A stretch of DNA of 64,000 nucleotides, taken from NCBI GenBank assembly GCA_022447585.1, contig JAKVAR010000006.1, positions 248,001 to 312,000 of the forward strand, in the 5' to 3' direction. Both the position numbers and the translations under genes were made by a program. Shown piece by piece: positions 44,437-54,389 of this stretch (position 1 is the stretch's first letter; each line of letters begins with the position of its first letter). The notes beneath the pieces were generated by a model. That model was not told the origin of the DNA, made no database searches, and saw only the letters and a list, made by a program, of their open reading frames with translations. This DNA is from Crocinitomicaceae bacterium. GTDB taxonomy: Bacteria; Bacteroidota; Bacteroidia; Flavobacteriales_D; Crocinitomicaceae.

Positions 44437-45543
44437 ATGATTTTAAATAAAGTCAAATTTACAAACCCAAACAATGATGAATTCTATAAAGAATTACGCA
44501 GAAGGGTTAATCAATATTTTAAAGAAAACAATATATCAAGATACGCCAATGCCAACATGGTATTGAAAAGTATATTTATGATATCACTCTATTTAGTGCC
44601 GTTTATTTTAATACTTACGGTGTTAGAGTCTAACTTGTTAATTGTTTTGATGTGGATACTTATGGGGTTTGGAATGTCTGGAATTGGACTTTCAATTATG
44701 CATGATGCGAACCACGGAGCCTATTCAAAGAATAAACTCATTAATGTTATCATGGGTAAAATGATATGGTTAGTTGGCGGTAGTGATGTTAACTGGCGAA
44801 TTCAACACAATGTTTTACACCACACGTTTACAAATGTGGATGAAATGGATGAGGATATAGATACTGGTGTTATAATGCGCTTTTCTCCAAATCAAGATTT
44901 GAAGAAACTGCATAAATTTCAACATATTTATGCGTGGTTTTTCTATGGATTGATGACAATTATGTGGGCCACTTCTAAAGATTACGCTCAATACATGAGA
45001 TATAAGAAAAAAGACTTATTGAAAACACAAAATATCAGTGGTTCAAAGTTCTTAATGACATTAATTATTACTAAAACAATCTATTTAGGTTTAACTTTAG
45101 TTTTACCAATGGTATTCGGCTCCATGGCTTGGTGGGGAACACTGTTATGTTTCTTATTAATGCATTTTATTGCAGGGTTAACATTAGCTGGTATTTTTCA
45201 GCCTGCTCATGTCGTTCCAACATCTTCTTTTGAAATTGCTAACACTAGCGGAGAAATTGAACTAGATTGGGCTGCAAATCAATTATTGAACACGGCTAAC
45301 TTTGCGCCTAAAGCGAGAATTTTTTCGTGGTATGTAGGTGGTTTGAATTACCAAATTGAACACCATTTATTTCCAAATATTTGTCACGTGCATTACCGTA
45401 AGATTTCTTCTATCGTTCGAGACACTGCTTTTGAGTATAATTTACCATACTATTCGTATAAAACGTTCTACGATGCGCTTTCAGGGCATGCGAAAATGTT
45501 ACATAGGTTAGGTACGGAGAAAGATGCACCGGCATTACATTAG
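44437..45543 (+). CDS. Membrane fatty acid (acyl-CoA) desaturase
   Basis: I use the ATG at 44437 (MILNKVKFTNPNND), since the upstream open frame (44377) has no features. About 368 residues with the three histidine boxes HDANH (about 89-93), HNVLHH (about 123-128) and QIEHH (about 307-311). QxxHH in the last box is characteristic of front-end and linoleoyl-CoA-type desaturases; there is no N-terminal cytochrome b5 domain. Four or more membrane helices lie between the boxes. It introduces double bonds into membrane fatty acids. The stop overlaps the GTG start of the next gene. Confidence 0.93.
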   Translation: MILNKVKFTNPNNDEFYKELRRRVNQYFKENNISRYANANMVLKSIFMISLYLVPFILILTVLESNLLIVLMWILMGFGMSGIGLSIMHDANHGAYSKNKLINVIMGKMIWLVGGSDVNWRIQHNVLHHTFTNVDEMDEDIDTGVIMRFSPNQDLKKLHKFQHIYAWFFYGLMTIMWATSKDYAQYMRYKKKDLLKTQNISGSKFLMTLIITKTIYLGLTLVLPMVFGSMAWWGTLLCFLLMHFIAGLTLAGIFQPAHVVPTSSFEIANTSGEIELDWAANQLLNTANFAPKARIFSWYVGGLNYQIEHHLFPNICHVHYRKISSIVRDTAFEYNLPYYSYKTFYDALSGHAKMLHRLGTEKDAPALH

Positions 45544-45887
45544 TGAACGCAGAGGTTTTTTTTGAATATTGTTCGAGCAAAAATGCGGCGGAAGTTACTT
45601 TTCCTTTCGACGATAAAACGTTAGTTTTTAAAGTCGGAGGTAAGATATTTTCGCTGTCTAATATAGATGATTTTAGTTCAATTAATTTGAAGTGCGATCC
45701 AGATAAATCTATTAGCTATCGTGAAGCATACCGAGGAATTAAACCAGGTTATCATATGAATAAAAAGCACTGGAATACGGTAATGGTTAATGCGGATGTA
45801 CCTGATGCTTTAATTAAAGAGTTAATAGATCATTCTTATGAATTAGTGTTTACGTCGCTTAAACAACGCATTAGAGATGGCTTGTAG
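45543..45887 (+). CDS. MmcQ/YjbR family protein
   Basis: A 114-residue protein that appears to start at GTG 45543, overlapping the desaturase TAG. Family motifs are FPFDDKTLVFKVGGKIFSL, INLKCDP..S..YRE, and GYHMNKKHWNTV near the middle, which fits the YjbR fold, a small DNA-binding-like or uncharacterised family. Its 3' end overlaps the following S4-domain gene by 11 bases. Confidence 0.88.
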   Translation: MNAEVFFEYCSSKNAAEVTFPFDDKTLVFKVGGKIFSLSNIDDFSSINLKCDPDKSISYREAYRGIKPGYHMNKKHWNTVMVNADVPDALIKELIDHSYELVFTSLKQRIRDGL

Positions 45888-46254
45888 GCTCGATAAATAT
45901 GTTTGGAGTGTTAGGTTAGCTAAAACGCGATCCCAATCAACACAAGCTATTAATCGAGGCAAAGTTAAGCTGAACAAGGTTAGCGCAAAGCCTGCGAAGG
46001 AGGTAAAACTCGGTGATGAGATTCAAATTGTGAAGCACACAGCAATATTTTCTTATCGCGTAATTCAATTACTTGATAAAAGAGTAGGCGCCAAATTAGT
46101 GGAGAATTATATCATAGATATTACTGATCACGCTGAAATTGAAAAACTCAAAACTTATCAGGCGGCACAGAGTAATTATAGACAACACGGTACGGGTAAA
46201 CCAACAAAAAAAGATCGTCGTGATTTGGATGATTTTATTGATAATTGGAAATGA
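45877..46254 (+). CDS. S4-domain RNA-binding protein, Hsp15-like
   Basis: A 125-residue protein with an N-terminal S4 domain (RLDKYVWSVRLAKTRSQSTQAINRGKVKLN) and a basic C-terminal extension with TGKPTKKDRRDLDDF, the pattern of Hsp15/HslR, which in E. coli recycles stalled 50S subunits carrying nascent peptide. It is coupled to the YjbR gene. Confidence 0.9.
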   Translation: MACRLDKYVWSVRLAKTRSQSTQAINRGKVKLNKVSAKPAKEVKLGDEIQIVKHTAIFSYRVIQLLDKRVGAKLVENYIIDITDHAEIEKLKTYQAAQSNYRQHGTGKPTKKDRRDLDDFIDNWK

Positions 46255-46307
46255 TTGTAACTTTTTAATCACTTCTAGGTCTTACAATCAAACAAACAAT
46301 TTAGGTT

Positions 46308-47105
46308 ATGAAAAAGATTTACTTAATAGCATTATCAATTTTATTTATTGCACCAATATTTTCTCAGGAAGAAGAGGATTCAAAAAGTGATACTACACGA
46401 ATAAATATTGGAAATAAAGAGGTTATCTTTATTGGTCATGAGGAAGAAGGGGGAGAGTTTAGTATGGAAAACTGTGATAAGCGAAGCGAAGCGCATTGGG
46501 CGGGACTTGATTTTGGTTTTACGATGTTAATGAATGATCAGTTCCAGAATCAATTTGATGACCACCCTTATTGGAATAATGATGCGGCAAGGTCTCAAGT
46601 ATGGAATCTAAACATTCTGGAGCATAAGTTTAATATTGCTAAACACTATTTTGGGGTAACTACGGGTTTAGGTTTTAGTTTTACTTCTGTTGCGTTTAAA
46701 AATAATTATATAATAAGTAGTACCCCAGACACATTAACGGCGTTTATAGACACTGTAAACACGTTTTCTAAGAACAAATTGAAAGCGGCATACTTAACGG
46801 TACCATTGTTATTAGAATTTAATACAAATAGAAATGCAGAGAAAAGTTTTTATTTAGCTGCTGGAGTAGTAGGTGGTGTTCGCTTGGCTTCTAAAATTAA
46901 ACGAAAGGGAGAATTCGATGGAAATGAATTCACGAAAAAGGAAAGTGGTCGTTATGGTTTAAATGCTTTCAAAGTGGATGGTGTTGTTAGGTTGGGTTAT
47001 TCACATTGGGGGGCCTTTGCAAGCTATAGTTTACTTCCTCTTTTTGATGATGGAAAAACCGTGGACGCTTACCCTTTAACATTCGGCTTGTCGTTAAATT
47101 TTTAA
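46308..47105 (+). CDS. Outer-membrane beta-barrel protein (PorT-like family)
   Basis: A 265-residue exported protein with a signal peptide (about 1-19, ending FSQ), an acidic exported segment (EEEDSKSDTTRI), and a barrel with a typical start WAGLDFGFTMLMND and later strands ending in the terminal Phe (FGLSLNF). It resembles the small porin/opacity-type barrels annotated as outer-membrane beta-barrel proteins in Bacteroidota; the role is unknown. A terminator follows. Confidence 0.82.
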   Translation: MKKIYLIALSILFIAPIFSQEEEDSKSDTTRINIGNKEVIFIGHEEEGGEFSMENCDKRSEAHWAGLDFGFTMLMNDQFQNQFDDHPYWNNDAARSQVWNLNILEHKFNIAKHYFGVTTGLGFSFTSVAFKNNYIISSTPDTLTAFIDTVNTFSKNKLKAAYLTVPLLLEFNTNRNAEKSFYLAAGVVGGVRLASKIKRKGEFDGNEFTKKESGRYGLNAFKVDGVVRLGYSHWGAFASYSLLPLFDDGKTVDAYPLTFGLSLNF

Positions 47106-47126
47106 TAATACAATAAGATTTATTTG

Positions 47127-47154
47127 AAGGGGTCCATTATGGATCCCTTTTTTT
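47127..47154 (+). terminator. Terminator downstream of the outer-membrane barrel gene
   Basis: AAGGGGTCC and GGATCCCTT (one G-T pair) flank a five-base loop ATTAT; a T run follows (47148-47154). Confidence 0.85.
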
Positions 47155-47371
47155 ATAAGCTACAGGAAGTAGGATAAATGGCATTCGGGTTTGTTAATTG
47201 CGCACATTTTTTCTCTGCATGGGATTTATTAGATCGAGTAATTTTATAGATATTAGTAACGGTTTCGTTTAAAGAAGAATCGTAGTGCGTGCAAACACAA
47301 GAACGATCTTTTAGACATGATTGTAATGATAATGACGCTAATACAATAAGTAGAGTTCCAAATAATTTCAT
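47153..47371 (-). CDS. Small cysteine-rich lipoprotein
   Basis: A 72-residue protein with a lipoprotein signal (SLSLQSC, Cys about 19) and a mature part of about 53 residues that contains five cysteines including the lipidated one (C19, C25, C27, then C56 and C70). Its C-terminus ends TSCSL. The family is not known to me. Its start lies downstream of the terminator of the T9SS gene on the same strand, so it needs its own promoter, which I cannot locate. Confidence 0.7.
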   Translation of the reverse strand: MKLFGTLLIVLASLSLQSCLKDRSCVCTHYDSSLNETVTNIYKITRSNKSHAEKKCAQLTNPNAIYPTSCSL

Positions 47372-47383
47372 AGATCAATATAC

Positions 47384-47414
47384 AAAAAAAATGGTGCCCA
47401 ATTGGACACCATTT
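47384..47414 (-). terminator. Terminator of the PA-domain T9SS cargo gene
   Basis: On the minus strand, an 11-bp stem AAATGGTGTCC / GGGCACCATTT with loop AATT is followed by a T run (plus-strand A run 47384-47390). Confidence 0.85.
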
Positions 47415-47434
47415 ACTAATCCTTTATATTGTTA

Positions 47435-49222
47435 CTACTTCTTAATTACATTGAATTGAGAAGTTTCACCGTTTTCAAGTTCAACGTTGAATACATAAAC
47501 ACCAGCTTCCAAAGAAGAAATGTTCATTTTCGCATTGCCATTTGTTAAAGTAACAGTTTCAGTTAAAGCTAATTTACCTGTAACATCTGTAACAGTAACG
47601 TTCGCAGAACCAATTGCTTCGATCGAGATAGTTACTACATCAATAGCTGGGTTAGGGAAGGCCATACCTTCTACCGTATTTGTTTCTTCAATGCCAACAG
47701 AGTTCGTAAGTTTTAACCCTAAAGATAAAGCAGAAGATCCAGTCCATCCACCAGTATACCATGTATCATCAACATATACTGGAGAGATCGGCATTGCAGT
47801 AATCGCTTGGTTCCCATCGTAATCGATGTTACTATCATAACCGAATCCAATTGCTGGATCGAAAGATTGTAGGCAGAATAGGTATCTCTGGTCATTAACT
47901 AGAGCTAATGGTGTAGAAAACTCAACATAAGCAACATCTCCCGTTTCATCATTAGATGCTGGGTAGTATGTTTCATATACGATTTGATTTAAATCAGTAA
48001 ACCAGTCATTATTTGCGGCCATAGCCATACTTGGGTCTGCTAAATCTATCCATGTATCGTTCCATTCAAACACGTTCACAAAGATTTCAGCACCTGCTAA
48101 ATCGTCAACAGATGTGTCAGCGTAAGGAATAAAGTAAGCTCCCAATACACCAAGGTTTAAGTCAGCAACAGTTGGCTCTTCAAGAAACATACAAGTTTGA
48201 TACTCTGTAGTTGAATTACTTGGGTAAGAGGTGGCAATTGGCATTCCTGAACCATCAAGATTTGCTAAGGAAAGCATATCACTATTCACAGTAAATTTTG
48301 ATTCGAATACATTATCAAAATCAGACTCATCAGTTATCCCCATATCAACGGTATATGTTAAGGTATATTCACCAGCAGGGTACATTCCAATTCCACCTAA
48401 ATCAAAAGGAGGAAACTCTTGCGGGTTACCATTTGCAATATATAAGGTATCTCCGGAGTTCATGGCTGGTGCATTAACTGTTTCGTCGTAAACATTTCCT
48501 GCAGGACCATCAATTGTAGCTTGCACTGTTACATTGTTTTGCGCATTAGCACCAAAGTTGTAAATCTGAATTGCTAAATCGAATCCGTTATCCATCATAG
48601 AGTTTGCAGCACCATAAGGAGAAATTAATATGTCTCCGGATGTAGAACCAACGTCATCACCAAATGCACCTACTTTGTTCCCTAAAAACATAACAACAGG
48701 TCCACTTTGCATCGCTGTCGTAAGCGCTAAACCGTCAAGGCTAGAGACCATAACTACAGGAATTGTAACATTAAGGCCTTCAGCTCCACCGCCCATTCCT
48801 ACGGCTTCTGGGTCTCTATTGATTATAATAACACCAACAGCACCGGCATTTTGAGCTTGAAGTGCTTTGTAACCAAACTCACATGTGTTACGATAAATTA
48901 CAGCGATTTTCCCTGTTAAATCATTCCATGTTCCAGCTGGTGGAGCACCAGGAGCTGGAGATCCTGCACAGCCTTCCGCCGAAATTGGGTTTCCTTGTGC
49001 GTTTATTCCTGGTGTACCGTCGTTTATAATCATTAACGTGTCTTCAACGAAAGTTCCAGTAACTAAAAAGTCTGGTGTTGCCCAGTCTCCCCCTGCTGGA
49101 TCAGCCCATTCGAATACATAGTTTCCAGCAATTGAAGCAGGTGATACACCTGCACATACAACTTGAGATTGCCCTAGAAAACTAGTAGCAATAACAGCCA
49201 TAGAAAGTATAAGTTTTTTCAT
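47435..49222 (-). CDS. PA-domain protein with a type A T9SS sorting domain
   Basis: I place the start at the ATG at 49222 (MKKLILSMAVIATSF), which gives a normal signal peptide; an upstream ATG at 49252 adds ten residues. About 595 residues. Residues about 25-200 form a protease-associated (PA) domain (GKIAVIYRNTCEFGYKALQAQNAGAVGVIIIN); a beta-rich region follows (about 205-310 with a CARDB-like NNVTVQATIDGPAGNVYDE), then a further domain, and the C-terminus is a type A sorting domain (MAFPNPAIDVVTISIE ... LEAGVYVFNV...KK). It is secreted through T9SS. No protease catalytic domain is visible. Confidence 0.9.
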   Translation of the reverse strand: MKKLILSMAVIATSFLGQSQVVCAGVSPASIAGNYVFEWADPAGGDWATPDFLVTGTFVEDTLMIINDGTPGINAQGNPISAEGCAGSPAPGAPPAGTWNDLTGKIAVIYRNTCEFGYKALQAQNAGAVGVIIINRDPEAVGMGGGAEGLNVTIPVVMVSSLDGLALTTAMQSGPVVMFLGNKVGAFGDDVGSTSGDILISPYGAANSMMDNGFDLAIQIYNFGANAQNNVTVQATIDGPAGNVYDETVNAPAMNSGDTLYIANGNPQEFPPFDLGGIGMYPAGEYTLTYTVDMGITDESDFDNVFESKFTVNSDMLSLANLDGSGMPIATSYPSNSTTEYQTCMFLEEPTVADLNLGVLGAYFIPYADTSVDDLAGAEIFVNVFEWNDTWIDLADPSMAMAANNDWFTDLNQIVYETYYPASNDETGDVAYVEFSTPLALVNDQRYLFCLQSFDPAIGFGYDSNIDYDGNQAITAMPISPVYVDDTWYTGGWTGSSALSLGLKLTNSVGIEETNTVEGMAFPNPAIDVVTISIEAIGSANVTVTDVTGKLALTETVTLTNGNAKMNISSLEAGVYVFNVELENGETSQFNVIKK

Positions 49223-49283
49223 AAGTAAGTATTTTAAGACAACAAGATACAATTATTTATTTTCACAGAATGTTATAAAGCAC

Positions 49284-49315
49284 AAAAAAAGGGATATGAT
49301 TCGATTCATATCCCT
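49284..49315 (-). terminator. Terminator of the sdhCAB operon
   Basis: A 10-bp perfect stem (AGGGATATGA / TCATATCCCT at 49290-49299 and 49306-49315), loop of six, and a minus-strand T run (plus A run 49284-49290). It lies just after the sdhB stop. Confidence 0.88.
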
Positions 49316-49338
49316 CTAAAATAGAATTTTGTAATGGA

Positions 49339-50091
49339 CTAATTGTCAGTAGAAATAGAAGCTTTTAAGAACTCTCTATTCATGCGGGCGATATTCTCTA
49401 ATGATATTCCTTTTGGACACTCAACCTCACATGCTCCTGTATTGGTACAATTTCCAAAACCTTCTTTATCCATTTGCTCAACCATATTTAAAACACGTCT
49501 TTGAGCTTCAACTTGACCTTGAGGTAACAAAGCATATTGTGAAACCTTGGCAGATACGAACAACATTGCGGAAGCATTTTTACAAGAAGCTACGCATGCA
49601 CCACATCCGATACAAGCGGCAGCGTCAAACGCTTTATCAGCATCGGCCTTAGGTATTGGCAATGCGTTGGCGTCTTGTGTGCTTCCTGATGTATTAATGG
49701 ATACAAAACCTCCGGCATGCTGAATACGATCGAAAGCTGATCTATCAACCACTAAGTCCTTTACTACAGGAAAACCTTTAGCTCTAAACGGTTCAATGTA
49801 TATAGTATCTCCATCATTGAATTTTCTCATGTGTAACTGACAGGTTGTAACTCCACGGTCTGGGCCATGAGGCTCACCATTAATGTGCATTGAACACATT
49901 CCACATATACCCTCACGACAATCATGATCAAATGCTATAGGCTCTATACCATCTACAATTAATTGTTCATTTAAAACATCCATCATTTCAAGAAATGACA
50001 TGTGCTCAGATACGTTATCGATAGGATAAGTTTCTAATTTACCTTTATCGTTACTGTTTTTTTGTCGCCAAACTTTTAAAGTTAATTTCAT
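49339..50091 (-). CDS. sdhB: Succinate dehydrogenase/fumarate reductase iron-sulfur subunit
   Basis: A 250-residue subunit of respiratory complex II with three Fe-S clusters. The 2Fe-2S ligands are in [11 protein letters not shown] and TCQ, the 4Fe-4S in [11 protein letters not shown] and the 3Fe-4S/4Fe-4S in [15 protein letters not shown]. It passes electrons from SdhA to the membrane subunit SdhC. It is the last gene of sdhCAB, seven bases after sdhA. A terminator follows. Confidence 0.96.
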   Translation of the reverse strand: MKLTLKVWRQKNSNDKGKLETYPIDNVSEHMSFLEMMDVLNEQLIVDGIEPIAFDHDCREGICGMCSMHINGEPHGPDRGVTTCQLHMRKFNDGDTIYIEPFRAKGFPVVKDLVVDRSAFDRIQHAGGFVSINTSGSTQDANALPIPKADADKAFDAAACIGCGACVASCKNASAMLFVSAKVSQYALLPQGQVEAQRRVLNMVEQMDKEGFGNCTNTGACEVECPKGISLENIARMNREFLKASISTDN

Positions 50092-50098
50092 GTCTGTC

Positions 50099-52102
50099 TT
50101 ATTTATATGAGCGTTGTTTCAGCTCAATATCATTAAACGTAAGTTCTTCTTTGTGTAAGTTTGCTTCTCCAGGATTACCCGTCCACTCCCAGGCGGAAGT
50201 GAATGCAAAGTTAACGTCATCTCGCAATGCTTCACCTTCTGGTGTTTGAGACTCTTCTCTAAAGTGTCCACCGCAAGATTCTTCTCTTACAAGGGCATCT
50301 TTCGCGAATAACTCTCCTAATTCAAGGAAGTCTTCAACTCTAGCTGCTTTTTCTAGCTCTGGGTTGAACTCATACATACCTCCAGGAATCATAACATCTT
50401 TATGGAATTCTGAACGAATTTGACGAATTTCTTCAATTGCTTCCTTAAGTCCTTGTTCGTTTCTAGCCATTCCAACTTTATCCCACATTACTTTACCAAG
50501 TCGTTTGTGGAAGTGATCAACAGTTTTAGTTCCTTTATTATTAACAAAGTTCTCTAAACGAGATATAACCGCTTGTTCAGCTTCTTCGAACTCGGACGTG
50601 TCTGTTGGGATAGCCCCAGTTCTAATGTCGTTTGCTAAGTAGTCGCCAATGGTATAAGGTAATACGAAGTAACCATCAGCTAAACCTTGCATTAAAGCAG
50701 AGGCACCAAGTCTATTTGCACCATGATCAGAAAAATTAGCTTCTCCAGCCGCATAACATCCAGGTATAGTCGTCATTAAATTATAATCTACCCATACTCC
50801 ACCCATGGTATAGTGAACAGCTGGATAAATCATCATTGGTGTTTTATATGGATTCTCATCTGTAATCTTCTCATACATTTGGAATAGGTTACCATATTTA
50901 GCTTCTATTACACCTTCACCAAGCTCCCGGATTCTATCTTCCGTTGCATTATGTTCGTTATCAACGTTTGCTTTTTCTTGTCCATAACGCATTATGGCAG
51001 CTGCGAAATCAAGGTAAACAGCCTCTCCTGTTTCATTAACACCGTAACCGGCATCGCAACGCTCTTTTGCCGCTCTAGATGCAACATCACGTGGAACTAG
51101 GTTTCCGAAAGCAGGATATCTTCTTTCTAAGTAGTAATCTCTTTCGTCCTCTGATAAATCAACAGGGCTCTTAGTTCCTTTTCTGATGGCTTCTACATCC
51201 TCCATGTTTTTAGGCACCCAAATACGCCCATCATTACGAAGTGACTCTGACATTAAGGTTAACTTAGATTGGTAATCACCAGACCTAGGAATACACGTGG
51301 GGTGAATTTGCGTATAACAAGGGTTAGCGAAATAAGCTCCTTTCTTGTGGACTCTCCAAGCAGCAGTAACGTTAGACCCCATTGCATTAGTTGATAAGAA
51401 GAATACGTTTCCATATCCACCTGAAGCAATAACAACAGCATGTGCTGAATGTCTTTCAATTTCACCTGTAATTAAGTTACGAGCAATAATACCTCTCGCT
51501 TTTCCATCAACCTTTACTAAGTCTAGCATTTCGTGACGGTTGTACATTTTAATTTTTCCTTTACCAATTTGACGATTCATCGCAGAGTATGCTCCTAACA
51601 ATAACTGCTGTCCTGTTTGACCTTTTGCGTAAAAAGTTCGAGACACAAGCACACCACCAAAAGAACGGTTATCTAGAAGTCCACCATAATCACGAGCGAA
51701 AGGAACACCTTGAGCAACACATTGATCAATTATGTTTGCAGATACTTCAGCTAAGCGATAAACGTTTGCCTCACGAGCACGGTAATCACCACCTTTTACA
51801 GTGTCATAAAATAATCGGTATGTTGAATCACCATCATTCTGGTAGTTCTTAGCTGCATTAATACCACCTTGAGCCGCAATAGAGTGCGCACGTCTTGGTG
51901 AATCTTGAAAACAAAATGCTTTTACGTTATATCCCATTTCAGCTAAAGAGGCTGAAGCAGAACCCCCAGCTAATCCTGTTCCAACGACGATCACATCGAT
52001 AAGTCGTTTGTTTGCAGGGTTAACAACGTTAATTGCATTTTTATGATTAGTCCATTTGTCTTTAATCGGACCAGTAGGTATTTTTGAATCTAATACTGAC
52101 AT
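50099..52102 (-). CDS. sdhA: Succinate dehydrogenase/fumarate reductase flavoprotein subunit
   Basis: A 667-residue flavoprotein. The FAD motif [19 protein letters not shown] (about 35-53), the covalent-FAD His region [27 protein letters not shown], the catalytic [10 protein letters not shown] and the C-terminal [13 protein letters not shown] are present. It oxidises succinate to fumarate. The length is typical for the Bacteroidota type. Confidence 0.96.
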   Translation of the reverse strand: MSVLDSKIPTGPIKDKWTNHKNAINVVNPANKRLIDVIVVGTGLAGGSASASLAEMGYNVKAFCFQDSPRRAHSIAAQGGINAAKNYQNDGDSTYRLFYDTVKGGDYRAREANVYRLAEVSANIIDQCVAQGVPFARDYGGLLDNRSFGGVLVSRTFYAKGQTGQQLLLGAYSAMNRQIGKGKIKMYNRHEMLDLVKVDGKARGIIARNLITGEIERHSAHAVVIASGGYGNVFFLSTNAMGSNVTAAWRVHKKGAYFANPCYTQIHPTCIPRSGDYQSKLTLMSESLRNDGRIWVPKNMEDVEAIRKGTKSPVDLSEDERDYYLERRYPAFGNLVPRDVASRAAKERCDAGYGVNETGEAVYLDFAAAIMRYGQEKANVDNEHNATEDRIRELGEGVIEAKYGNLFQMYEKITDENPYKTPMMIYPAVHYTMGGVWVDYNLMTTIPGCYAAGEANFSDHGANRLGASALMQGLADGYFVLPYTIGDYLANDIRTGAIPTDTSEFEEAEQAVISRLENFVNNKGTKTVDHFHKRLGKVMWDKVGMARNEQGLKEAIEEIRQIRSEFHKDVMIPGGMYEFNPELEKAARVEDFLELGELFAKDALVREESCGGHFREESQTPEGEALRDDVNFAFTSAWEWTGNPGEANLHKEELTFNDIELKQRSYK

Positions 52103-52123
52103 ATTTTCGAGTATTTCTAAGTT

Positions 52124-52978
52124 CTATTTATTCAAGAAAATCATAATTGGAATGATAGCAAATGCTAACGGTATTAATACCGCAAATGCTTTTCCAAAAT
52201 TAGAAATTCCTTTATTCCATTTTTTGTGATTCACACCTAAAGTTTGGAATGCAGAAGCAAACCCATGCCACAAGTGGAACCCTAAAACAGCCATAGAAAG
52301 CGTGTAAAGAATTACCGCAAGTAAGGCCATTTGATTAGCAGGAACACCTTGCTTAGATTTATCATGACCAAAAAAAGCAACTGTTACAGAATGCAGATCT
52401 TTGTAAGCTTCACCAATTTTGATGTCTACTCCTTTAGCATGAAGCTCAGTTCTGTTTTTAATATCTACTTGGTCAACAGGTAGATAGTTGCCAGTAGTCG
52501 TTAAATATAAGTTTTGAGGTTGTGATCCAGGGGCAACAATTTCTTTAGTGTGTAATGGCATTCCTTCGTCAAAATGCATAACAGCCCAAAAGTTTGACAT
52601 GTGCATTATAATGAAAATCAAAATTGCAGACCCTAAAATTGCCATGTAACGAGCTGGAGTTGAAGAGTTCGCTGAAGGCTTGTTATAAGCGTACTTGATT
52701 GGACGCGCCTTTTTATTTTGAATTGTCAATAGAATTCCGTCCACAGCATGGAATAAAATGGAAAAATAAGTAATGTAAGACATTACCTTAATTAATGGAT
52801 TGTGCGTCATGAAGTAGGCGTACTCATTGAATGCTCTTTGTCCTTCTTCACCAGTAATAAATACCAATTGAAGATTTCCCAATAGGTGCCCTACCAAGAA
52901 AAGACAAAGAAATAAACCGGTTAATGACATCCACCATTTCTTGGCTATTGATGACGATAAGATCGCAGATTTACTCAT
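52124..52978 (-). CDS. sdhC: Succinate dehydrogenase cytochrome b subunit (Bacteroidota/b558 type)
   Basis: A 284-residue membrane subunit with about five helices and several His that would bind two haems (GHLLGN, ILFHAVDG, HMSNFWAVMHFD, GFHLWHGFASAF). An extended extramembrane loop lies between helices three and four. It fits the long single-membrane-subunit (b558) type that pairs with SdhA and SdhB. Promoter motif TAAATTTG lies upstream. Confidence 0.92.
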   Translation of the reverse strand: MSKSAILSSSIAKKWWMSLTGLFLCLFLVGHLLGNLQLVFITGEEGQRAFNEYAYFMTHNPLIKVMSYITYFSILFHAVDGILLTIQNKKARPIKYAYNKPSANSSTPARYMAILGSAILIFIIMHMSNFWAVMHFDEGMPLHTKEIVAPGSQPQNLYLTTTGNYLPVDQVDIKNRTELHAKGVDIKIGEAYKDLHSVTVAFFGHDKSKQGVPANQMALLAVILYTLSMAVLGFHLWHGFASAFQTLGVNHKKWNKGISNFGKAFAVLIPLAFAIIPIMIFLNK

Positions 52979-53015
52979 GTTTAGTTTTTGATATTGAAAA
53001 AATATATTTGTCCTA

Positions 53016-53023
53016 CAAATTTA
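53016..53023 (-). promoter_or_regulatory. Promoter -7 element (TAAATTTG) of sdhCAB
   Basis: A perfect TAnnTTTG on the minus strand 37 bases before the sdhC ATG; no -33 element at the expected spacing. Confidence 0.5.
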
Positions 53024-53145
53024 ACAGTTACGGACCATTTAATGGTATGTCAAGCTTATTTAGAACAGTTTTAAATAAAAGTAATAAATCCGTAACATTT
53101 TTATTTAATTCCGTTGCAATATATAGAACTGTAAAAATCAAAATC

Positions 53146-53472
53146 ATGTCAAAAGCAATTTTTCTCCCTTTGCTATTCTTCTCTTGTTTTTCATTTGCTC
53201 AGACAGATGATAATGAGATAATTACAACCTCTAACAAACGCATTTTGGCTGAGTACAAAATACTTGTTTATCCAAACCCTTCTCAAGGCAACATCCATTT
53301 AGATGCGCCCGAAGGTGCAATTTGCAAAATAGTTAGTTCAAAAGGAACTTATCTTGGCACATGGGAAGTGCGAGAAGAAGGACTTGAATTAATGGATCTA
53401 CCATTAGGAACGTACATTGCGACGGTCAAAGTGGGTGAATTGACAACAATTCGTAAATTTTTGGTTCTATAG
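53146..53472 (+). CDS. Minimal T9SS type A sorting-domain protein
   Basis: I place the start at ATG 53146 (MSKAIFLPLLFFSCFSFAQ), which gives a signal peptide; the open frame upstream (from 52924) runs antisense through sdhC. The 108-residue product is a signal peptide, about 20 residues of linker, and then a complete type A sorting domain from VYPNPSQGNIHL to TTIRKFLVL. There is no room for a cargo domain. The last six bases overlap the convergent LD-carboxypeptidase gene. Confidence 0.8.
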   Translation: MSKAIFLPLLFFSCFSFAQTDDNEIITTSNKRILAEYKILVYPNPSQGNIHLDAPEGAICKIVSSKGTYLGTWEVREEGLELMDLPLGTYIATVKVGELTTIRKFLVL

Positions 53473-54366
53473 AAAGGTCAATTTCGCTCCATCTTGGTTT
53501 ATATAAAAGGTGACTTCGGAACCAATAATTAGTGCTCGATTGTCGTTAATGTGACCCACAGGAAAATTGAAACAAATAGGAATGTTTCTGTACTCAAAAT
53601 GGGACAAAATAACTTCTTGATAAGTCATACCAAAAGGAATTGAAGTATCCTTCATGTCGGTCATTCCTCCAACAACTAAGCCCTTAATTCTATTTAAAAT
53701 TCCTGCTTTATCAAGGGCGTATAACATGCGGTCTAAGTGATAAATCTGCTCAGCTAAGTCTTCAATAAATAGAATTGAATTTTCAAATTTAATGTGATCA
53801 TCTGTGCCAAGCAGACTAAAGAGAATAGAAAGGTTCCCTCCCCTCAACGTTCCTTGAGCATCTCCAAGTTGATTGAATGAATTAGTTTTAGATTCAATAG
53901 TATATTTTTCTCCTTTAACGGCATCAACTAGAGTTGAAATTGATTCTTTAGAGTTTTGAGAGAAATTTAGGGGCATAGTAGCATGAAGGCTTTTCAGGCC
54001 CATTGAGCTTAGTTTTTGATGAAACACGGTAACATCGCTAAAACCAATAATCCATTTTGGGAATCGGAGCATATTTGCCCATTGAATCTTGTCAACTATT
54101 TGAATACAACCATAACCGCCTCTAGCGCACAATATAGCTTTAACCTCTTCATCATCAACTGCTTTTTGAAAGTCAGATAACCGTTGACTAATTGTTCCGG
54201 AAAAATAGTTGTATTGACCAAGGCAATGTTTAGATACGCGAACCTTAAACCCGAAATCTTCTAGTGTTTTTTTTGCAAACTGAACATGCTCTTTTTCAAT
54301 AGCTTTTGCTGGAGCAAGAATTTCGATGAGGTCACCTTTTTTAAGACTGTCAATGGTAAGATTCAT
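53467..54366 (-). CDS. LD-carboxypeptidase (peptidase family S66)
   Basis: I use the ATG at 54366 (MNLTIDSLKKGDLIEILAPAKAI), as the longer frame adds 61 low-quality residues. About 299 residues. The family pattern is RGGYG, the catalytic Ser in IIGFSDVTVF, FIEDLAEQIYHLDRML with the catalytic Glu, and VGGMTD. S66 enzymes remove the terminal D-Ala from murein tetrapeptides during cell-wall recycling. It is divergent from tadA. Confidence 0.92.
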   Translation of the reverse strand: MNLTIDSLKKGDLIEILAPAKAIEKEHVQFAKKTLEDFGFKVRVSKHCLGQYNYFSGTISQRLSDFQKAVDDEEVKAILCARGGYGCIQIVDKIQWANMLRFPKWIIGFSDVTVFHQKLSSMGLKSLHATMPLNFSQNSKESISTLVDAVKGEKYTIESKTNSFNQLGDAQGTLRGGNLSILFSLLGTDDHIKFENSILFIEDLAEQIYHLDRMLYALDKAGILNRIKGLVVGGMTDMKDTSIPFGMTYQEVILSHFEYRNIPICFNFPVGHINDNRALIIGSEVTFYINQDGAKLTFL

Positions 54367-54389
54367 AATGTAAATGTAGGTATTTTGCT

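Noticed and set aside
51088-51093. Other CACGTG hexamers (35199, 35489, 45385, 51088, 51294) as further parS sites
   Set aside because: Their flanks do not match TGTTN / GAAACA on both sides.
52924-53145. Upstream extension of the small sorting-domain gene
   Set aside because: It lies antisense to the sdhC start and its promoter and lacks signal-peptide features; the ATG at 53146 gives a proper signal peptide.
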